Source: Culex pipiens pallens (taxonomy: Eukaryota; Arthropoda; Insecta; Diptera; Culicidae). Taken from it: a stretch of 64,000 nucleotides of DNA. Shown piece after piece: positions 57,827 to 64,000 of this stretch. The first letter of the stretch is position 1, and each line of letters begins with the position of its first letter. The notes beneath the pieces are model-generated. The model searched no databases. It was not told where the DNA came from and saw only the letters and a list, made by a program, of their open reading frames with translations. The position numbers and the translations under genes were made by a program. Where the stretch lies: NCBI RefSeq assembly GCF_016801865.2, contig NC_068937.1, positions 113,003,068-113,067,067 on the forward strand, read 5' to 3'.

Positions 57827-58299
57827 ACACATGAATCTAATGTAAATAGAACTTTTTGTTTCTGGCAATTATGAAATTTGAAATTTTGAAAAGCATGTAA
57901 TTGTACTTCTGATGTTAAAGTAGCTCAATGTGAATTTAAAAAGCATTTATTTTCAATTACAAATCTGTTTCCCAAATGACAGCTCAAGCAGTCAACAAAA
58001 CAAATCGGTTGAGAGTTATTGAAGTTTGGAGCGCTGCGCAGTAAAGTTGGAGTGTTTTCGCATGAACTGTCCAATTTAGTGTAGTAAAATAAGGTAAGTG
58101 AGTCGCATATCAACAGGTGAGGTCTTATCTCATTGGGAAACTCGTTTGCATTGGATGTTTGAGCATTCTTATGGGTTCAGAAGATGAGATTTTCAAAGGG
58201 GATTCTGCATCCTGTTCGTTCTTAGAGTAAGTGTTAACTGGGGTAAGCAAAATGCACTGTTTGTAACATTTTAGTCTTAAGCTATTTGACATTGTTTTG
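57827..58299. other. No recognised gene
   Basis: AT-rich to 57960, then mixed. It contains the phrase CTGTTTCCCAAATGAC (57966), which also follows the MITE at 2703; the meaning of the match is unclear. Confidence 0.3.
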
Positions 58300-58560
58300 T
58301 TTGAAATCTAGAGTCTTCTACAATCGAAACGAAGTTGACTTTATAGCTGTCGGCCACCATTGCTAGTACCAACCACTAGTGTCTTCCTTTTATCTACAAG
58401 GACTTCGCCGCCCTGGGCTCCTAAGTGTATGAAAGTATGGCACGGAGCGACGGCGCCGAATACCCATATTTACACAAAGAATTTTACAGCGCCCGCCGCG
58501 GGATTCGAACCGGCGACCTACAATCGAAATAGGTGTAAATTCCAATTGCAGTTTCACAAA
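58300..58560 (-). mobile_element. SINE-like segment with a Pol III B-box
   Basis: On the minus strand GGTTCGAATCC (58497-58511 region, read as GGATTCGAACC on the plus strand) is a perfect tRNA B-box. The downstream minus-strand sequence is GC-balanced and reaches the GGCCGACAGCTATAAAG segment. A convincing A-box was not found, and the ends are not fixed. Confidence 0.4.
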
Positions 58561-59205
58561 CTTACATCATGCAACATCCGGATGCTTTTGAGAAGCGGTT
58601 GTCGTCCGGGTTGTGGCCGGGCTCTGCTAGAGAATGCGTCCAATCGTGAGAGTGGGACTTGCTCATACGACTTCTGAGACAGAGAACCGCAGCAGCAGCA
58701 GCACCGGACTGCGTAACAGTCGACAATCTGAACAGCGGGTGCTGCGTCGGATGAGGTGTGATGTTCTTGAAGGCTCACTCCAGCAGATTCTGTTTGCGAC
58801 GAGACAGCTTGACGGTCAGCTCCTGCAGCTGTCGGCGCCTTCGCACACTTCCCGGTAGGCATTTTCCTTAGACTTGGTTGTCTTCAGTTCTGGCACTGCA
58901 GGCCGATTTTTCTCGTGTTAGCCCTCTTGTCCGCCGGCTCCGGGGTGGCCGGAGCGTTCACAAATTTCACAGATTTTGGCCGAGAAAAACAAGGTACCTT
59001 TCTGGTGTGGTGCACGTTTCACGTCGAAGGACCGAAAAGGAAGATATTTTCCGGGCCCACTGTGCGGTGGCCAAGGCCAAACGGACGGAGGAAATTGACG
59101 GACGCAGCACGAAGGAAAATCGCGATCGTGGCCACCCTCTGGTACGCGCTGTGAAAACACGTTTATGGTGAAAAAAATCACTTTGACAGCAAAGCAAAAA
59201 CCATC
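58561..59205. other. GC-rich, host-like sequence, possibly decayed coding DNA
   Basis: Higher GC, a CAG run at 58689-58703 and several mid-length open frames on both strands, none continuous or recognisable. Given the decayed gene fragments 2 kb downstream, this may be another one. Confidence 0.25.
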
Positions 59206-59211
59206 GCAATT

Positions 59212-59300
59212 CCACTGAGAAATGTAACGCCCCGATCGGCCTGTGTCAGCCCGATTTTATTCTACCATCAGACTGATCTGGTCGTTACATTTCTCAGTGG
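59212..59300. mobile_element. 89-bp hairpin MITE
   Basis: Ends CCACTGAGAAATGTAACG and its exact complement CGTTACATTTCTCAGTGG around a 53-bp loop. Confidence 0.75.
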
Positions 59301-59569
59301 GATTTCGCATCGGTGTACACACCCAGTAAGCACAATCAACTTTACACTCTAGAGAAAAACTAGTAATTGAATTAGGGTTTATCCTTATTTTTCTTGCTAA
59401 ATTTGTATTAAAATGTACTGAACGTGTGTATCATGAATTTAATCAATATTTATTTCTATTTTAATTTTAATCGTACAATGTTTGTTTACATTCGCCATTT
59501 TTGGCTGCAGTTTTCACAACTCCCGGGAGAGTGAGTGGAGTGGTTTTCCGTTGTTACACGGTTACTGAA

Positions 59570-59711
59570 AATCGCACTTTTGGGAGTTCAGAAATCGCAC
59601 TTTTGACAGTTCGCTTAAACGAACTGAAAAAAGTGTGATTTCGCGAACTCGAAAAATGGTAAAAATCGCCAAAAAACGAGTTCAGTTAAGCGAACTCCCA
59701 AAAGTGCGATT
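59570..59711. mobile_element. 142-bp MITE, AATCGCACTTTTGGGAGTTC ends
   Basis: The 20-bp end AATCGCACTTTTGGGAGTTC is exactly inverted at the right border. Internal GAACTCG/CGAGTTC and AATCGCACTTTT pairs repeat the same words. Confidence 0.75.
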
Positions 59712-59814
59712 TTGGACTTAGCGAAATTTTTGAAATTCGTTGAAATGTTTCGTCTTAAATATTTATTGTTAGTTTGTTTTTGCGCTCCGGAGCTTCGGGT
59801 TGATTTTCAGGTAA

Positions 59815-61078
59815 GCCTTCCAATGTTGGCAAAAAAGTTCGGTCCACCGGTGGACGGATTACTGGACAAGAACGCAAGAGGAATCCGTCCGCCGGTGGAC
59901 GGATTGCCTTCCAATGTTGGCGAAAAGGTTCGGTCCACCGGTGGACGGATTAGAGCACAAGGTTTTGCAAGAGGAATCCGTCCACCGGTGGACGGATTGC
60001 CTTCCAATGTTGGCGAAAAAGTTCGGTCCACCGGTGGACGGATTACTGGACAAGGACGCAAGAGGAATCCGTCCGCCGGTGGACGGATTGCCTTCCAATG
60101 TTGGCGAAAAAGTTCGGTCCACCGGTGGACGGATTACGCAAGAGGAATTCGTCCGAAGGTGGACGGATTGCCTTCCAATAATGGCGAAAAGGTTGGGTCC
60201 ACCGGTGGACGGATTACGACACAAAGTTTTGCAAGAGGAATCCGTCCACCGGTGGACGGATTGCCTTCCAATGTTGGCAAAAAGGTTCGGTCCACCGGTG
60301 GACGGATTATTGGACAAGGACGCAAGAGGAATCCGTCCGCCGGTGGACGGATTGCCTTCCAATAATGGCGAAAAAGTTCGGTCCACCGGTGGACGGATTA
60401 CGCAAGAAGAATTCGTCCGAAGGTGGACGGATTGCCTTCCAATGTTGGCGAAAAGGTTCGGTCCACAGGTGGACGGATTACGGCACAAGGTTTTGCAAGA
60501 GGAATCCGTCCACCGGTGGACGGATTGCCTTCCAATGTTGGCGAAAAAGTTCGGTCCACCGGTGGACGGATTACCAGACAAGGACGCAAGAGGAATTCGT
60601 CCGCCGGTGGACGGATTGCCTTGGGACCATCCATAAACCACGTGGACACTTTTTTGGTAATCTCGAACCCCCCCCCCCCCTCTTCGTGGACAATTGTCCA
60701 TACAATAAAAATCTTTTTTGTATGGAGCGTGGACAATCGCCATACCCCCCCCCCCCCCCAAAGTGTCCACGTGGTTTATGGATGGTCCCCTTCCAATGTT
60801 GGCGAAAAGGTTCGGTCCACCGGTGGACGGATTACTAGACAAGGACGCAAGAGGAATTCGTCCGCCGGTGGACGGATTGCCTTCCAATGTTGGCGAAAAG
60901 GTTCAGTCCACCGGTGGACGGATTACGGCACAAGGTTTTGCAAGAGGAATCCGTCCACCGGTGGACGTATTGCCTTCCAATGTTGGCGAAAAAGACGGAT
61001 TACTGGACAAGGACGCAAGAGGAATCCGTCCGCCGGATTAGCAAGAGGAATATTTCCACCGGTGGACAGACCTCACTT
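59815..61078 (+). repeat. 80-93-bp palindrome-based tandem array
   Basis: About 12 units anchored on GCCTTCCAATGTTGGCGAAA, each with two copies of the palindrome TCCGTCCACCGGTGGACGGA or a mutated form. Three unit types alternate by linker: GGACAAGGACGCAAG, CACAAGGTTTTGCAAG and ACGCAAGAGGAATTC, in a repeating order. It is interrupted by a MITE at 60623-60789 and decays after 60990. Long frames on both strands follow from the repeat and are not genes. Confidence 0.9.
60623..60789. mobile_element. 167-bp Harbinger-like MITE with 3-bp CTT duplication
   Basis: Ends GGGACCATCCATAAACCACG (27-bp inverted repeat in total) and its complement. CTT flanks both sides (60620-60622 and 60790-60792), and the neighbouring tandem units give the uninterrupted sequence GCCTTCCAATG. 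Two C homopolymers (60670-60682 and 60746-60760) lie just inside the arms. A 3-bp duplication and GGG terminus fit PIF/Harbinger. Confidence 0.85.
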
Positions 61079-61139
61079 TCCGAAGATCTTTTCGATTCCA
61101 GCCTTGGGCCGGACTGGCCGGAACGATAACATCGCCGCA

Positions 61140-61380
61140 TCACAGGTGTGCGACGGGGTTCGCTGAACCTCCCGTCCTTTCGTATTATTTTTATCACCAT
61201 CTGCGATGGATTCCTCGTTCCTACCAAAAACGCGTTCCGGACTCCCTACCAAGTACGCGTTCTGGACTCGACCACCCTCAAACTGGTAAAACTTATTCTT
61301 GATTAAGCTTATCTGTAACTAACCTTTTTTTAGGTCAACTCGGACATTCCCGGAATCCTGGAAAAAAACATCCGGACGCT
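61140..61380 (+). pseudogene. Unidentified two-exon gene fragment
   Basis: An open frame (…SLNLPSFRIIFITICDGF, then LVPTKNAFRTPYQVRVLDST, TLKL) ends at a GTAAAA donor. A 48-nt intron (61286-61333, ending TTTTTTTAG) joins it in frame to VNSDIPGILEKNIRTLSGSR. The balanced composition and in-frame short intron argue for real coding ancestry. I do not recognise the protein. It abuts the Sec31 fragment. Confidence 0.3.
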
Positions 61381-61387
61381 ATCTGGC

Positions 61388-61799
61388 AGCCGCGTTGTAG
61401 TTGTACACGATTAATCTGGAAGATCCAAGCTATGATCTGAAGCTGGTGGGATGTCAGACGAGTGCGCATCGGTTCCACAAAGTCGTGTGGAGTCTGCTGG
61501 ATTTTGGTACGGCCACGACCACGAACCCGAACGGAGTCATTGTCGGTGGTTGCGAAGGTGGCGTCATCCTGGTTTACAGCGCTTCGAAGCTGTTGGCCGG
61601 GGAGAACGCGCTGATGGTCCAGCAGGTCAAACACAACGGAGCGGTGCGCAGTATGGACTTCAATCCGTACCAGAATTAACTGTTGGCCTCGGGAGCGTCG
61701 AGGTCGGAAATCTACAACTGGAATCTGAACAACACGGCGGCGTCGATGACCCCAGCAACGAAGGCGCAACCAGTTGAGGATGTTCAGGGTCTCGCGTGA
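61388..61799 (+). pseudogene. Sec31: Sec31 N-terminal WD40 fragment, broken
   Basis: The frame reads YTINLEDPSYDLKL, SAHRFHKVVWS, NGVIVGGCEGGVILVYSASK, LLAGENALMVQQ, KHNGAVRSMDFNPYQN, then LLASGAS and LNNTAASMTPATKAQPVEDV. This matches the start of the beta-propeller of Sec31, the outer-layer COPII coat protein that drives vesicle budding from the ER; the recognition is from family knowledge. Three stops break it: TAG at 61398-61400, TAA at 61677-61679 (where NNLLASGA is expected) and TGA at 61797-61799 (where a Trp is usual). The upstream N-terminus and everything after this point are missing. Identity as Sec31 is strong; it cannot be functional as written. Confidence 0.8.
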
Positions 61800-61929
61800 A
61801 CTCACAGAAATGACTCAGCCATGGCGGATTGGGAGCGGAGCCGGTCAAAATTCGTACTACGAGGCGGCCACCGTACAGCAGCGACAACACCACAGCGAAG
61901 AAATGTACCAAAAACCTGGCAGCAGTACG

Positions 61930-62560
61930 GCGCGCAAGAAATCCTACCAAACCTCGCTGATCCGGTGTCTGGACTTTCTGGATCGTGATCGGGTACGCCG
62001 ACGGGCGGCTCGAGTTCTGGGACGGCACCACCGGCAACTTGAAGGTAAGCTCGTAGATCTCAAGTCGTGTTGGCAGCTAACTGAGGTGCGTTTGTTTCAG
62101 GGCATTCACGAGAGTGCACTCGCAAGAACGGTGTCACCAACATCAAGCTGGCTGGGGACAAGGTGGTGGCGGCCCGGCTCAGCAGCCGCATCGACTTCCT
62201 GCGGCTCGAAATATACACCAAGAGTCGGCAGATCGACTGGGGATTTTCGTTCGCGTACCGGCGCAGTAAGTTTTATCAACTCAATTCCAAGGATCACTTT
62301 TAACAACTTTCAAAATTTCCAGCGCACATTCGCACCGGTTCGGCGGGTAGCTTAAGCATATTCCAGCAGCCGAACGGTCCGGCCAGAGTTCATCACGCCT
62401 CGGAGGAGGAGCTGCGCGGCATCCAGGTGTTTCACCAGCAGGGGCACTAGAACCGGAACCGTCATGACCGGCAGCATGGACCACACGGTGTAGTTGTCGT
62501 GAAGAAGAGTCACCAGCTGCAGTTTACGCTGCACAGTCACCTCGTGTCGTGGCCCGTTCG
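61930..62560 (+). pseudogene. SCAP: SCAP C-terminal WD40 fragment with two introns, broken
   Basis: After a frameshift near 61985 the frame reads IVIGYADGRLEFWDGTTGNLK in two parts. A 56-nt intron (62045-62100) follows, then ECTRKNGVTNIKLAGDKVV and RIDFLRLEIYTKSRQIDW, ending FAYRR. After a second intron (62266-62322, phase 1) comes THIRTGSAGSLSIFQQPNG. A stop at 62448-62450 and frame slips follow, though VMTGSMDHTV and SHQLQFTLHSH are still readable. This resembles the cytosolic WD40 domain of SCAP, the sterol-sensing escort of SREBP. The N-terminal membrane part is absent. Intact GT-AG introns show a DNA-level copy rather than a retrocopy. Confidence 0.7.
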
Positions 62561-62840
62561 AGCCGCTGAATCCCAGCTGGATGTGACCTCGGTCGAGGAC
62601 TACCGCAAGATGCGCGAGTACGAGCAGGAAAAGTTCCTGAGCATGGTCAAGCAGGTCAAGAACGCCGGAGCAACGCTCGCAATCTGACAAAGGGGATTCG
62701 ACGACGAGGCGAACCAATTACTGCTGCAGCAAGAACTGCCTGCCGTTCGCTGTCCCATTCTGTGGTCCCGAAATCGTACTGATCCCCATCGCCACCAGCG
62801 GCAGAATCGTGCCTCGCTTGGGCTAAACTACACACAGGAA
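62545..62840 (+). pseudogene. CCT5: CCT5 (TCP-1 epsilon) fragment, broken
   Basis: Reads PFEPLNPS in one frame, then LDVTSVEDYRKMREYEQEKF, LSMVKQVKNAGATLAI, a TGA at 62685-62687 (a Cys is usual), GFDDEANQLLLQQELPAVR, and after a further frameshift GPEIVLIPIATSGRIVPR. This is the apical-domain region of chaperonin subunit epsilon of the cytosolic TRiC/CCT folding complex. Only about 100 of the usual ~540 residues are present. It follows the SCAP piece with no spacer, so the join is a rearrangement or capture. Confidence 0.8.
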
Positions 62841-64000
62841 GTGGAACTGGTAACCGGAACTCGCCTGTTGTCGTCATCGTGCTTCCGGCCTTTGTCACCG
62901 AACCTAAAAATCGGCGGAGTCACGCGATCCTGCCCGGTGCATTAACTCCAAAATCCATACTTTTTATAATTGTTTGAGTTTTTAGAGTAAAAATAATAAA
63001 ATAAAAATAGCGCCGTGTTGTTAATTTATTTTAAACTTAGTTTTCATTTCAATCCCAAAAGAGAAATCCAAAAGCGCCCGAAGGTAGGCAATCTCTTAAC
63101 CTGTGAAATATTTCCCCAGCTCGAACTCGGCAAATCATGAAAATCATGATTTTGCCAGTTCGACCCACTTTACCAAAAAAAGTGTTATCCGAGTTGAACT
63201 CGAAAAATCATGATAATTACCATTTTTTTGGTTTTATTTGGTAAGCGTGTATCGTTGTAATGTTGTTGTCATCCGGCACCATTAATCAGTTTGTCTCGAG
63301 TTGGCGTTCATCTCATGAACTGGTCATGACGGTGTGCACCTGAAGATCAGTTCAGGATCTTTACCAACCGTTTCGACGAGAAAATCAAGGTAAGTGAGTT
63401 CAGCTTAATGCGAGAGTATATTTCTAGTGTTTTTTTGCATAGGTCCTATAAACATATGAAACACAATAGCTTATAGGACCTTTAAAAAATTCTGAATTTG
63501 CTTATTATCTTTTTGGATAATTAAAGGACGTTGCCGTCGATTGACTAATTTCTGCGAAATGCTGATAATGTTCTCAGGACATTATCTTTGTTGAGGCCAG
63601 GAACAAGAACAGATAATTTTTGGAGAACGCCCGCTCTGTGTTATAGTACCTGGTAAAGAACACCTTTTTGGAGTTGATGAAGCTGCACCTGACTTTCTGC
63701 TCATAGGCCGCTAAAACGGAGGTCTTGCGACAAGCCGTAAAATTGCCTAACAAATACGGAATGTGAGATGAACTGTAAAACTTCGGGGCACTTTGGTTTA
63801 CCCCCTTTCTTTTCTTTTTTTTTAGATAGTCAAAACGGCGAAAGTTTCGTCACTCATCGCGGTAGTTAGTACCATCTGCTTTAGAAGTTTCGGCCACCGT
63901 TTTCTGTTTAAGTGATGTAAGTCAACGACATGATTATCACCTTAGTCCAGGATAGGTTCAACTATGGTCAACCGATGACGTTTAAAATTATACCGTAAGT
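62841..64000. other. No gene called; weak splice-like signals
   Basis: AATAAA-like runs at 62988-63010. An inverted-repeat patch built on AATCATGA/TCATGATT at 63120-63225 may be a small MITE. A donor AAG|GTAAGTGAG at 63389 and an acceptor TTTTTTTTAG near 63825 would join two short open stretches (…EDQFRIFTNRFDEKIK and IVKTAKVSSLIAVV…) in phase. No family is recognised. Confidence 0.25.

Noticed and set aside
57966..57981. Phrase CTGTTTCCCAAATGAC shared with 2703-2718
   Set aside because: Only 16 bp match and flanks do not align; could be chance or a decayed repeat end.
59712..61166. Several 150-340-codon open frames on both strands
   Set aside because: They read the palindromic tandem repeat; similar peptides appear on both strands because the unit is palindromic.

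Overview
The window looks like a repeat-rich stretch of a dipteran genome, most likely a culicine mosquito (Culex-like). This is inferred from three things: the density of short TA-flanked inverted-repeat elements, a CR1/L2-type non-LTR retrotransposon, and decayed but intron-bearing fragments of insect-like host genes (Sec31, SCAP, CCT5). No complete host gene can be supported. The only intact, confidently coding sequences are the two ORFs of the retrotransposon.

Layout. 1-2.7 kb: a TA-flanked foldback element with a smaller MITE nested in it, beside a possible signal-peptide gene start on the minus strand. 2.7-7.9 kb: mostly unrecognised sequence with microsatellites and one TA MITE. 7.97-16.2 kb: one foldback element whose second arm has been split by three later insertions, namely a 1.2-kb inverted dimer of the same family, a 5.2-kb element full of tandem repeats, and a 238-bp MITE. 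16.2-21.6 kb: more MITEs, a GC-rich foldback, an insertion bracketed by 120-131-bp direct repeats, and a 62-nt perfect-looking hairpin. 23.9-28.2 kb: a second copy of the first foldback (itself hit by a 171-bp palindrome), then a 1.6-kb TIR element carrying a 226-bp tandem repeat and a 93-nt exon-like segment. 29.8-35.0 kb: the CR1/L2-like retrotransposon. 35-38.5 kb: unrecognised sequence, an empty paralogue of the 26.4-kb insertion site, a MITE and a doubtful LTR.

38.59-56.44 kb is one tandem array of a 54-bp unit, about 330 copies, with higher-order structure. Because 54 is a multiple of three and one minus-strand frame lacks stops, it reads as an enormous hydrophobic 18-residue-repeat ORF; the pattern of variants suggests a neutral satellite rather than a protein. 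56.4-59.8 kb holds a 926-bp TA element, a SINE-like segment with a Pol III B-box, and two hairpin MITEs. 59.8-61.1 kb is a second tandem array (80-93-bp units built on a 20+ bp perfect palindrome), interrupted by a Harbinger-like MITE. 61.1-62.85 kb holds, head to tail on the plus strand, broken pieces of an unidentified gene, Sec31, SCAP and CCT5, with short introns retained. The last kilobase has weak splice-like signals only.

The elements do not form a pathway. They form a readable insertion history: several insertions can be ordered because they lie inside one another, and for three of them a pre-insertion site can be read from a paralogous copy or from the interrupted repeat itself.
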